Shown one piece after another: positions 15,801 to 23,816 of a stretch of 28,947 nucleotides of DNA; position 1 is the first letter of the stretch; each line of letters starts with the position of its first letter. Origin of the DNA: Prevotella sp. UBA2739 (GTDB lineage: Bacteria; Bacteroidota; Bacteroidia; Bacteroidales; Bacteroidaceae); the NCBI GenBank assembly GCA_002353525.1, contig DEJV01000044.1:1-28947 (forward strand). Direction: 5' to 3'. The translations under genes were made by a program, and so were the position numbers. The notes under the pieces are model-generated. The model was not told the DNA's origin and made no database searches. It saw nothing but the letters and a program-made list of their open reading frames with translations.

Positions 15801-16042
15801 AATATCTGTGCGACGGTAGTTACATCCGTCTGAAGAACGTAGAGATTGCCTACACCTTCACTCAGCCCTGGATTCACAAGCTGGGCGTGAAAGACCTGAA
15901 GGTGTTCGTCAGCGGTAACAACCTCTGGTTGTGGACCCGCATGCCCGACGACCGCGAGTCGAACTTCTCAAGTAACGGCGGTGCAACAGGTGCTTATCCT
16001 ACCGTGAAGCGTATCAACTTTGGTGTAAAGTTCAATCTGTAA
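12863..16042 (+). CDS. xusA: SusC-like TonB-dependent outer-membrane transporter (XusA-like)
   Basis: The 1059-residue protein has a signal peptide (cleavage after A27, STLYA), then a carboxypeptidase-regulatory-like domain at about 29-105 (ITVKGTVKDANAEPLIGATV, then VTDFDGNFTLKV). A TonB-box region LNEVVVVGYGQQKKASVVGAI is near 108-128. A plug follows (LVLVDGIERPMSSVD, then ATAVYGVKGANGVILITTKRG), and the beta-barrel ends in VKFNL. SusC proteins import oligosaccharides through a barrel gated by their SusD lid, powered by TonB-ExbBD. The SusD partner starts 3 bp after the stop. The cargo is presumably xylo-oligosaccharides. The symbol follows the Prevotella bryantii xusA-E order and rests on synteny. 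Confidence 0.93.
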   Translation: MKKTKQLIRQTFLAILMLMAYSSTLYAQNITVKGTVKDANAEPLIGATVVVKGNTSLGTVTDFDGNFTLKVPSEAATLVFTYVGMTSREIVVGKQRVINVVLNDNTQLNEVVVVGYGQQKKASVVGAITQTTGETLQRAAGITDIGAALTGNLPGVITTASSGIPGEEEPQIVIRGASSWNNSAPLVLVDGIERPMSSVDIQSVATISVLKDASATAVYGVKGANGVILITTKRGAEGKAQIGVSANAVMKIPSKLPDKYDSYDAMVARNMAVEHELNLNPESFAYMKPMSFIQNYRNQTTVEQRERYPNVDWQDVMFKDYAMSYNANLNVSGGTKFVKYFASVDFMTESDLFKSFPTGRHYDRSISFNRVNVRSNLDFNITKTTVFKVNIAGSNGKQKSPWERGYEWDGGSSLGWQMSQMWAGVYNISPDAFLPQYSDGSWGYLPGSTNVSNSAQTSSIGGVQEITTTRINTDFVLEQQLDFITKGLSFRGMISWDNVFREDRRGIADLYNDPQLKWIDPETGAVNYKQPYEGYDRFDYTMGNKWSTQGGNVNNWATQRNLNYQLQLNWAREFGKHDVTAMGLFSRQQYGRGSEIPHYRQDWVFRTTYAYAGRYFLEYNGAYNGSEQFSKDNRLAFFSSGAIGWMISEEPFMRHLREKHIVDMLKLRASYGEIGDDNIGARFLYMTQWAYGGRTSLDVYPTQGFNAADLSTSGSPYVFYREATVGNPNVKWETVKKTNIGLDYGLFGGLFTGALELFRDKRVDILVAGSHVVPTYFGQSPSVVNLGEVTTKGYEFEIRFNKVINNGMRFWANASMTHAENTIKKRDDQPLLPSYMKQAGFSIGQTHSYLDKGMMQTYDDIYGSPAHDSSDNQKLPGDYYIVDFDGDGVITSNDNVPYGYTGTPQNTYNATIGFEWKGFSCFAQFYGVTNVTRDVTMISLSDPMLANVYDQGTWWSEDHMNADVLTPRFNSKPTYYYGTQYLCDGSYIRLKNVEIAYTFTQPWIHKLGVKDLKVFVSGNNLWLWTRMPDDRESNFSSNGGATGAYPTVKRINFGVKFNL

Positions 16043-16045
16043 AAA

Positions 16046-18028
16046 ATGAGAAGAGCAATGAAAAAGTTATTCAATCAATATATTTTCATGGGGATGGCAG
16101 CCTTGTCGCTTGCACTCGGATCGGTGTCTTGCGCCGACTACCTGGACAAGGAGCCCGACTCTGACGTGAATCCGGAGATGGCGTTCATGAACTTCACCAA
16201 CTTCCAGGGTTTCGTAGAGGAGGCATACAACTGCATTCCCAATAAAGAGTCCAACTTCTGGTGCTGCACATTCAACTGGGGTGAGGACGAAATCATGAAC
16301 ACCGGTGGTGGTGACTCGCACGTCACTGCACACTTCGACCTGGGCGACTACCGCAACTGGTATAGCAACGACCAGAGTTTCCTGCACCGTGGCAGTGGTA
16401 GCTTGAACTCGACCTCTAACGACAAGTTCGCTCACTCGCTCGAGCATGCCTGGTATGTGATCCGTAAGATGAACCTCGGACTGGAGAACATTGACAAACT
16501 GACCAATGCCACACAGGAAGAGAAGAACCTCATCAAGGGCCAGCTGCTGTTCATGCGCGCCTGGTGGCACGAGGAGATGATTGTATGGTTTGGCGGTATG
16601 CCTTATGTTGACCATGTGATTCCCGCCGACGGCCCGTTCGACCTGCCGCGCCTGTCGTTCCAGGAGTGCGCCCTGCGCTGCGCCGAGGACTTCCGCGCTG
16701 CTGCCGACCTGCTGCCCGACAACTGGGATAACACCACCGTGGGTAAGAAGACGCTGGGCAAGAACGACCTGCGCATCACCAAGGTGTGTGCACTGGGCTA
16801 TCTGGGCAAGGTGCTGCTGTGGGCCGCTTCACCACTGAACGAGAAGGGTGCACAGACGGGTGCTGCCAAGAGCGGTGTAACCTATCAGTATAACACCGAG
16901 CTCGCCGGACGTGCTGCCGACGCACTGGCCGAGGCCATTGCCGAAATTGAGAGCGGCAGAACTCCTTACTCGCTGGCTGAGTTCAAGTATAGCGACATTT
17001 ACAACCACGAGGCCGACAAGAGTGCCAACTCTTGTTTCTCGGATATTTTCTACACCACTGGCCAGAGCTGGAAGATGCCAGGATCGGTAGAAGCCATCAT
17101 GCGTGGTCCGATGCCCGACATCAACGGTTCGAACTGGAACTTCACTAAGCTGTGGGGTCCGAAGGTGAACAACCTGGTAGAGCACGACGCTATCATCCAC
17201 ATGCCGACTGCCAACTACATCAATTATGCCTACGGCATGGCCAACGGTCTGCCTCTCGACGATCCCGAGTCGGGCTTCGATCCCACTCACCCGTTCAAGG
17301 ACCGTGACCCCCGTTTCTACCACGACATTATGTTCGACGGATTTAAGTTCCTCAACACCACACCGGGTAACGACGACAAGCCCTTCCAGTATCTGGAGAT
17401 GTTCACTGGCGGTAACATGGTTCCCACAGGCGACCCCGCCCGTTCGGCCAACGGTAGCCGTACCGGCTATTTCTGCCAGAAGCTGGTGCCCCACCAGTGC
17501 AACCGCTACGACGGTATGTACAACTGGGGTGGTGCGCTGCAGACCTATCTGCCTTACATGCGCGTGGCCGATATCTACCTGATGTATGCCGAGGCCGGTG
17601 CCGCCATTCAAGGTCCTGCCTATAAGAACAACAAGTGCCAGCGTGCTGCTGTCGATGCCATCAATCTGCTCCGCGACCGCGTAGGTGCCGGTCATGTGGC
17701 TGAGAAGTACCTGATGGACAAGAACAAGTTCATGGACGAGGTTCGCCGCGAGCGTGCCTGCGAGCTGGCTTTCGAGGGATTCCGTTGGAACGACCTGCAG
17801 CGCTGGCTGCTGCTCACGGAGTATCCGTACAATGTGAAGACCCGTCAGGAGTTCAAGCGCGTGGGTAACTTCGACTACACCAAGAACGATCCCCGCGACG
17901 CTGAAGTGACAGGCTGGAGCGAGACCGTCATCGTGGAGCGCGACTATGCCCTGAAGCACTATCTGCTGCCTCTGAAGAACGACGATATCTATCTCTACTC
18001 AGAATTCCCGCAGAACCCTGGATGGTAA
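16046..18028 (+). CDS. xusB: SusD-like outer-membrane glycan-binding lipoprotein (XusB-like)
   Basis: This 660-residue lipoprotein has a lipobox LGSVSC with C29 if ATG 16046 is used. An ATG at 16058 (MKKLFNQYIF) has a GAGAAG stretch upstream and is an equally good start. SusD features include the LDKEPDSDVNPEMAF start, the tetratricopeptide-like segment around LLFMRAWWHEEMIVWFGGMP, the LPYMRVADIYLMYAEAGA helix and the C-terminal DEVRRERACELAFEGFRWND motif. SusD proteins cap the SusC barrel at the cell surface and bind the polysaccharide. It lies 3 bp after the first susC, as expected for a translationally linked pair. At 660 residues it is longer than typical SusD (about 550), so insertions in the binding face are likely. 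Confidence 0.93.
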   Translation: MRRAMKKLFNQYIFMGMAALSLALGSVSCADYLDKEPDSDVNPEMAFMNFTNFQGFVEEAYNCIPNKESNFWCCTFNWGEDEIMNTGGGDSHVTAHFDLGDYRNWYSNDQSFLHRGSGSLNSTSNDKFAHSLEHAWYVIRKMNLGLENIDKLTNATQEEKNLIKGQLLFMRAWWHEEMIVWFGGMPYVDHVIPADGPFDLPRLSFQECALRCAEDFRAAADLLPDNWDNTTVGKKTLGKNDLRITKVCALGYLGKVLLWAASPLNEKGAQTGAAKSGVTYQYNTELAGRAADALAEAIAEIESGRTPYSLAEFKYSDIYNHEADKSANSCFSDIFYTTGQSWKMPGSVEAIMRGPMPDINGSNWNFTKLWGPKVNNLVEHDAIIHMPTANYINYAYGMANGLPLDDPESGFDPTHPFKDRDPRFYHDIMFDGFKFLNTTPGNDDKPFQYLEMFTGGNMVPTGDPARSANGSRTGYFCQKLVPHQCNRYDGMYNWGGALQTYLPYMRVADIYLMYAEAGAAIQGPAYKNNKCQRAAVDAINLLRDRVGAGHVAEKYLMDKNKFMDEVRRERACELAFEGFRWNDLQRWLLLTEYPYNVKTRQEFKRVGNFDYTKNDPRDAEVTGWSETVIVERDYALKHYLLPLKNDDIYLYSEFPQNPGW

Positions 18029-18080
18029 ACCTTTATAAAATATAAAAGTAAAAAGGTAGAAAAAAGTAAAAACAAGAGTT

Positions 18081-20936
18081 ATGAAACAGAAAATAAAATA
18101 TGTCTCTTTGTCGCTCTGTCTGGCGCTCTCTCTTCCTGCTGCCGCACAGATTGACGTAGCAGACTCGGCTCAGGTGAATGTAGCTTTCCGCAAGGTGGCT
18201 AAGGAAGACCTGCTGGGTGGAGTCTCTACGCTCAACTACAGAGAACTGATGAAGAAGAACTATAATACTTATAGTCTTGACAACATGCAGGGCTATGTGG
18301 CTGGTTTCAACGGTAACGGCATGTGGGGCTTTGAGGGTTCTTCAGACTATACTGCTGACAACACGCCCAACGGCCTGCTGGTGCTCATCGACGGTGTGCC
18401 CCGTGCAGCCAACAATGTACGTCCCGACGAGATTGAGGACATCACCTTCCTGAAAGGCGCACAGGCCGTAGTGCTCTATGGCAGCCGCGCCGCCAAGGGC
18501 GTAGTGCTCATCACCACCAAGCGTGGTCATGTGACCGACGGACTGAGCGTGAACGTACGTGCCAACACAGGATGGAATGTAGCCAAGTCGTTCCCCGAGT
18601 TCTTGGGTTCGGCTGAATATATGACGCTCTACAACGAGGCCCGTTCCAACGACGGACTCGAGGCGCTCTATACACCCGAGGAAATCTACAATACGGCAAG
18701 CGGACTGAACCCCTATCGCTATCCTAGCGTAGACTTCTATTCGAAGGACTATGTGAAGAAGGTGTACAACCGTTCGGAGGCTTCTGCCGAAATCGAGGGA
18801 GGTAACGATCGTGCCCGCTTCTATGCCAACGTGAGTTACTATCGTCAGGGCGACCTGCTGAACTTCGGTGAGGCCAAGAAGAACTATACCGACCGCTTCA
18901 ACGTGCGTGGTAACGTGGATATGCGCATCAATAACTATATCAACGCGTATGTGAATGCCAATGCCACCTACTACAACTCGAAGTCGGCCAACGGCGCCAA
19001 CTTCTGGTCGCAGGCCATGACGTTGCGCCCCAACCGTATCAGTCCGCTGATTCCGGTCAGCTATCTCGACGAGAACGCCGTGGCTGCCAGAACCATTCTC
19101 GACAACACCACGAACATTATCAATGGCTGTTTCCTCGGTGGTTCGCAGACTGAGCAGACCAACGTGTTCGCTGATACTTACGCTGCAGGTACCAACACAT
19201 GGACCAGCCGTCAGTTCCAGTTCGACGCCGGTGTGAACGCCGACCTCAGATCGCTGCTGAAAGGACTGAGTTTCCATGCCATGGTGGGTGTCGACTATGC
19301 CACCAGCTACACCTCGGCATTCAACTTCACCTATGCCATCTTCGAGCCTACATGGAGCTCTTACAATGGCAAGGACGTCATCGTGGCCCTGAACAGCCAT
19401 GGCACGGTTGACAAGAAGTCGGGCTCGCAGAACATCAGCGGCTCTACCGACAACCAGACCATCGCCTTCAATGCCCACTTCGACTATGTGAACACCTTCA
19501 ACGATGTGCACAACGTGAGCGCCCTGCTCGTGGCCAATGGCTATCAGCAGTCGGTATCGGGCGTATACCACAAGCTGAGCAACGCCAACCTGGGCTTGCA
19601 GCTGAGCTACAACTTTGCACATAAATACTTCGCAGAGCTGGCTCTGGCCACACCGTGGTCGGCCCGTCTGCCAGAAGGCCATCGCGCCGGTGTCTCTCCC
19701 TCGCTCACGCTGGGCTGGAATATCGCCAAGGAGAGCTTCATGGAAGGCAGCATCTTCGACGACCTGAAGGTCAGCGCAAGCTATAGCGACCTGAAGACCG
19801 ACCTCGGTATCAGCAATTTCTATATGTACCAGGGTACCTATCAGGATGGTGGCTGGTGGGACTGGAATGGTGAGTCAGGACACTCGGCCGTTCAGTCGAA
19901 ACGAGGCGGCAACAACGACTTCTCGTTCCTCCACCGCAAAGAACTGTCTGCATCTGTTCATGCCGAGCTGCTCGAGCGTGCCCTGTCGGTAGACGCATCG
20001 TTCTTCACAAGCTCGCTCACAGGTGGTGTCATCACCGCCGGCAACCAGATGCCAAGCTACTTCCGCGTGTACTATCCCGAGTCGTCGTTCCTGCCTTACA
20101 TCAACTTCAATGAGGACCGCCGCACGGGCTTCGACCTGGCAGTCAACTACAAGAAGGATCTGGGCGACTTCGGTTTCAACATCGGAGCCAACCTGACACA
20201 CTATACCACCAAGGCTACCAAGCGCGACGATACCAACTATGCCGACAGCTACCAATATCGTCAGAACAAGCCGCTGGACACCATCTGGGGTTACGAGTGC
20301 CTGGGATTCTTCAAGGATCAGGCCGACATCGACAACTCACCCTCGCAGGTACTGGGCGGAACCATCTGCCCGGGTGACCTGAAATACAAGGACCAGAACG
20401 GCGACAATGTCATCGACTCGAAAGACCAGGTGGACCTGGGCAAGGGTGGATGGTACGGATCGCCCACCACACTGGGTGTGAACGTCACACTGAAATATAA
20501 GAACTTCACGCTGTTCGTGCTGGGTGTTGGCGGCTTTGGCGGCCACGGCATCAAAGGACAGAAGAACGGCAGCGAGGACAACTACTGGTGGATTTCGGGC
20601 AACGACAAGTATTCGTCGGTGGTTCGCGACCGTTGGACTCCCGCCACAGCAGCCACAGCCAAGTATCCGCGCCTGACCACTCAGAGCGGTGCCAACAACT
20701 TTGCAGTGTCTGACTTCTGGATGTACTCTACTTCTCGTTTCGACCTGGCTAAGGTTCAGCTGACCTACGACTTCCCGAAGTCGATGTTCAACAACTGCTT
20801 CGTAAAGGGTCTCTCCGTGTATGCCAGCGGCAACAGCCTGCTCACCCTTGCCAAGGAGCGTGAGCTGCTCGAGCTGAACACAGGCAGCGCGCCTCAGACA
20901 CGGTTCTACAACCTGGGTGTGAAAGTAGCCTTTTAA
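18081..20936 (+). CDS. xusC: Second SusC-like TonB-dependent transporter lacking the N-terminal extension domain (XusC-like)
   Basis: The 951-residue protein has a signal peptide ending SLPAAAQ (cleavage after A22). It goes directly into VNVAFRKVAKEDLLGGVSTL, which contains the likely TonB box, without the carboxypeptidase-regulatory-like domain found in the first SusC. The plug follows (GLLVLIDGVPRAANNVRPDE, then AVVLYGSRAAKGVVLITTKRG). The barrel ends in LGVKVAF with a C-terminal Phe, the usual BamA recognition residue. The role is the same as for the first SusC, perhaps for different chain length or branching. Its partner SusD begins 22 bp downstream. This shorter SusC form is a recognised subgroup and fits XusC of Prevotella bryantii. 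Confidence 0.92.
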   Translation: MKQKIKYVSLSLCLALSLPAAAQIDVADSAQVNVAFRKVAKEDLLGGVSTLNYRELMKKNYNTYSLDNMQGYVAGFNGNGMWGFEGSSDYTADNTPNGLLVLIDGVPRAANNVRPDEIEDITFLKGAQAVVLYGSRAAKGVVLITTKRGHVTDGLSVNVRANTGWNVAKSFPEFLGSAEYMTLYNEARSNDGLEALYTPEEIYNTASGLNPYRYPSVDFYSKDYVKKVYNRSEASAEIEGGNDRARFYANVSYYRQGDLLNFGEAKKNYTDRFNVRGNVDMRINNYINAYVNANATYYNSKSANGANFWSQAMTLRPNRISPLIPVSYLDENAVAARTILDNTTNIINGCFLGGSQTEQTNVFADTYAAGTNTWTSRQFQFDAGVNADLRSLLKGLSFHAMVGVDYATSYTSAFNFTYAIFEPTWSSYNGKDVIVALNSHGTVDKKSGSQNISGSTDNQTIAFNAHFDYVNTFNDVHNVSALLVANGYQQSVSGVYHKLSNANLGLQLSYNFAHKYFAELALATPWSARLPEGHRAGVSPSLTLGWNIAKESFMEGSIFDDLKVSASYSDLKTDLGISNFYMYQGTYQDGGWWDWNGESGHSAVQSKRGGNNDFSFLHRKELSASVHAELLERALSVDASFFTSSLTGGVITAGNQMPSYFRVYYPESSFLPYINFNEDRRTGFDLAVNYKKDLGDFGFNIGANLTHYTTKATKRDDTNYADSYQYRQNKPLDTIWGYECLGFFKDQADIDNSPSQVLGGTICPGDLKYKDQNGDNVIDSKDQVDLGKGGWYGSPTTLGVNVTLKYKNFTLFVLGVGGFGGHGIKGQKNGSEDNYWWISGNDKYSSVVRDRWTPATAATAKYPRLTTQSGANNFAVSDFWMYSTSRFDLAKVQLTYDFPKSMFNNCFVKGLSVYASGNSLLTLAKERELLELNTGSAPQTRFYNLGVKVAF

Positions 20937-20958
20937 ATAGTAAAAAAGAAAAAGAGTT

Positions 20959-22749
20959 ATGAATACCAAAAATATCAAATATATCTCACTGTCCCTCTGC
21001 CTGGCAGCCTCACTCGTGGCCTGCGACGACCTGTTCGATCCGGCATTGGAGAACAATAAGGATATTACGGAATTTTCCGACCCGTTGTTTGCGCGTGGTC
21101 TGATCGACAATGCGTTCCTCGTATTGCCCTACGACGGCTCGTCGGTGAGCGACGTGGCTACCGATGACGCTGTGTCGAACGACAACAGCAACAACTACAA
21201 GCGAATGGCTACTGGCAGCTGGACATCCGAGATGAACCCTGTCAACCAGTGGGACACCCGCTATCATGCCATTCAGTATTGTAACCTGTTCCTCGAGCAT
21301 GTTGACGAGGTGAAGTGGTCGTACTCCAGCGAGTCACTCAACCAGATGTTCAAGGACCTCTATAGCGGCAATGCCTATGCGCTGCGCGGACTGCACATGT
21401 TCTACCTGCTGCGTGCCCACTGTGGCATGGTCGACGGTCAGCTGATGGGTGTGCCCATCCACCTCACCTCTGAGGACAACACGACCGACTTCAACCAGCC
21501 CCGAAACACCTTCAAGGAGTGCATCGACCAGATTATGAGCGACTTCGACGAGGCGCTGAAATACCTGCCTGCTGAGTATGGAGACGTTTCTGCCGGTGCG
21601 GTTCCCGCAAAATATGCACAGATTGGTGCCGACGATGCCGAGTACAACCGTGCTTTCGGTAACAACCAGCGTGGTAAGATTGATGCCAACATCATCAAGG
21701 CCTTCAAGGCGCAGGTGGCTATCTTCGCCGCATCGCCTGCCTATGCTGAGGCTGGTGCTATGACCTACGAGCAGGCTGCTCAGTATGCTGCCGACTATCT
21801 GAAGATCCGTGGCGGTATCAATGGTGTAGACCCAACGGGTTGGAAGTGGTTTGCCAACAAAGACTTCATCAAGAACTATAAGTTCACCGACGACGACCCG
21901 CTGGAGATTGTATGGCGTGGCGTGGTAGGCGACGACAACGCAATGGAGTCTAACAACTATCCTCCCTCACTCTACGGACAGGGACGCATCAATCCCACGC
22001 AGAACCTGGTGGATGCCTTCCCCATGGCCAATGGCTATCCTATCACCGCCAGTGCCTCGGGCTACGATGCTGCCAATCCATACGACAACCGCGACCCGCG
22101 TCTGCGCACCTATATTCTGGTCAATGGCGACCTGATGGGTGTGAACAATACGCCCATCAACACCGCTGCCGACGCCACCACGCTCGATGGTCTGAACCGC
22201 GAGAACGGATCGTCGACAGTGACAGGTTACTATCTGCGTAAGCTGTTGCGCGACGACGTGAACCTCAATCCGTCGAGCACCACTAAGCAGCGTCACTTTG
22301 GTGCACGCATCCGCAGCACCGAGATTTTCCTCGACTATGCCGAGGCAGCCAATGAGGCCCAGGGTCCGAAGGCCAGCGTGGGTGGTGCAGGTTTCTCTGC
22401 CTACGATGTGATCAAGGCTATCCGCCAGCGTGCTGGTGTGGGTGGCGACAACGACCCCTATCTCGAGGAGTGTGCCGCCTCTAAGGAGAAGATGCGCGAG
22501 CTCATCCGCAACGAGCGCCGTCTGGAACTGTGCTTCGAGAACCACCGTTTCTGGGATCTGCGTCGTTGGAAGGCCAACCTCAACGAGGGTGCTCGTGGCA
22601 TGAGCATCACCACATCGGCCAGCGGAGACTACGACTATCGTGGCATCAACGTAGAAAGCCGTGACTATAAAGACTATATGTACTACGGCCCCATCCCTTA
22701 CAGTGAGATTCTGAAGTGGAGCAATCTGCGCCAGAACCAGGGTTGGTAA
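20959..22749 (+). CDS. xusD: Second SusD-like glycan-binding lipoprotein (XusD-like)
   Basis: The 596-residue lipoprotein has a lipobox SLVAC (C22). SusD marks include WDTRYHAIQYCNLFLEHVDE, the ALRGLHMFYLLRAHCG segment, STEIFLDYAEAANEAQGPKA and the C-terminal ELIRNERRLELCFENHRFWD motif followed by RWKANL. It lies between the second susC and the XusE-like gene with short gaps (22 and 31 bp). It probably forms the lid of the second transporter. Having two SusCD pairs in one operon fits xylan, whose backbone and side chains vary. Binding specificity cannot be read from the sequence. Confidence 0.92.
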   Translation: MNTKNIKYISLSLCLAASLVACDDLFDPALENNKDITEFSDPLFARGLIDNAFLVLPYDGSSVSDVATDDAVSNDNSNNYKRMATGSWTSEMNPVNQWDTRYHAIQYCNLFLEHVDEVKWSYSSESLNQMFKDLYSGNAYALRGLHMFYLLRAHCGMVDGQLMGVPIHLTSEDNTTDFNQPRNTFKECIDQIMSDFDEALKYLPAEYGDVSAGAVPAKYAQIGADDAEYNRAFGNNQRGKIDANIIKAFKAQVAIFAASPAYAEAGAMTYEQAAQYAADYLKIRGGINGVDPTGWKWFANKDFIKNYKFTDDDPLEIVWRGVVGDDNAMESNNYPPSLYGQGRINPTQNLVDAFPMANGYPITASASGYDAANPYDNRDPRLRTYILVNGDLMGVNNTPINTAADATTLDGLNRENGSSTVTGYYLRKLLRDDVNLNPSSTTKQRHFGARIRSTEIFLDYAEAANEAQGPKASVGGAGFSAYDVIKAIRQRAGVGGDNDPYLEECAASKEKMRELIRNERRLELCFENHRFWDLRRWKANLNEGARGMSITTSASGDYDYRGINVESRDYKDYMYYGPIPYSEILKWSNLRQNQGW

Positions 22750-22780
22750 TCAATGCAACAATGTAAAATTCTAAAACACT

Positions 22781-23782
22781 ATGAACAAGAAAGTAATATA
22801 TGCGTTCACGCTCCTGCTGTCGGCCATGGCCTTCACAGCATGTGAGAATGGTGACCAAGAGTTTGACGATTTCGAGGGAGGCACCACGGTCTACTTCGCC
22901 TATCAGACACCGGTACGTACCATCGTACTGGGTGACGACGAGTACGACACTACGCTCGACAAGCAGCACAAGTGCCAGATACAGGCCACCTTCGGCGGAT
23001 CGTATAATGGCAGCGACGGCTCGGTGCAGATAGCAGTAGACAAAACGCTGGTCAACAACCTGACCTTTGCTGACGGTTCTCCTGTCAAGGCGATGCCCGA
23101 GAGCTACTACACCCTGTCGACCACCAACCTGGCCTTCAACGGCACATTCAACGGAAAGACCGACGTGCAGCTCACCGACGCCTTCTTCAACGACCCCGAT
23201 GCCGTGAAGAATACCTATGTCATTCCTGTGGTGATGACCAGTCAGAGCGGTTTTGACCATATCTTCACCGGAACACTGAAGGATGGCGCCACAGCCGTTC
23301 GCACCGATGCCTCTGTATGGGATGTCACACCGAAAGACTATGTGCTCTATTGCGTGAAGTTCCAGAACAAGTACTCTGGCTTCTGGCTGACCCACGGCAA
23401 CACCAGCACCGACAATATCGAAAAGGCTGGCACCGTGGAAATCAAGACCCGCGGACTGAATCAGTCGGTCTACACCGTTTCGATGGTAGGTAAGGGCGCC
23501 GACGGCAAGGACAAGACCTTCACCGCCGACATGCTGCTCACCTTCGACGGCAGCGACAAGTGCACCATCACCTCGCTCACCGACGGTGTAACCGTCACAG
23601 GTAACGGCTCTTGGGGCGACGATGCTGAGAAGAAATCGTGGGGTAACAAAGACCGCGACGCCATGGAGCTCAACTACACTGTCGACTTTGGCGGCGGCAA
23701 CAAGCTGACCAAGCACGAGAAACTGGTATGGCAGCGCAGCGGTGTGAAGTTCGAGGAGTTCTCAGCCACCTACGTGAAATGA
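22781..23782 (+). CDS. xusE: Surface glycan-binding lipoprotein with DUF1735-type N-terminal domain (XusE-like)
   Basis: This 333-residue lipoprotein has a lipobox FTAC (C21). Residues of about 30-145 (GGTTVYFAYQTPVRTIVLGD, then TYVIPVVMTSQSG) fit the DUF1735 (BT_3987-like) domain found next to SusD in glycan loci. The C-terminal half (FQNKYSGFWLTHGN, then AGTVEIKTRGLNQSVYTVSM) is beta-rich; I cannot assign it firmly (DUF4361 or DUF5627 type). Proteins at this position are usually surface glycan-binding proteins that present polymer to the SusCD complex and the surface enzyme. Its place between xusD and the GH10 gene matches xusE in Prevotella bryantii. AATTGAN heptamers separate it from the next gene. 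Confidence 0.85.
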   Translation: MNKKVIYAFTLLLSAMAFTACENGDQEFDDFEGGTTVYFAYQTPVRTIVLGDDEYDTTLDKQHKCQIQATFGGSYNGSDGSVQIAVDKTLVNNLTFADGSPVKAMPESYYTLSTTNLAFNGTFNGKTDVQLTDAFFNDPDAVKNTYVIPVVMTSQSGFDHIFTGTLKDGATAVRTDASVWDVTPKDYVLYCVKFQNKYSGFWLTHGNTSTDNIEKAGTVEIKTRGLNQSVYTVSMVGKGADGKDKTFTADMLLTFDGSDKCTITSLTDGVTVTGNGSWGDDAEKKSWGNKDRDAMELNYTVDFGGGNKLTKHEKLVWQRSGVKFEEFSATYVK

Positions 23783-23783
23783 A

Positions 23784-23816
23784 GTGATAATTGACAATTA
23801 AGAAATTGATAATTAT
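23784..23816. repeat. Heptamer repeats between the xusE-like and GH10 genes
   Basis: AAGTGATAATTGACAATTAA is followed by GAAATTGATAATT up to the GH10 start codon. These are AATTGAN-type units like those in the intergenic arrays. Here they lie within an operon and span the translation start region of the xylanase. Confidence 0.5.

Noticed and set aside
23791..23814. Upstream TTG start for the GH10 xylanase
   Set aside because: The extra codons are AATTGAN repeat DNA, and the ATG at 23815 gives a standard lipoprotein signal.
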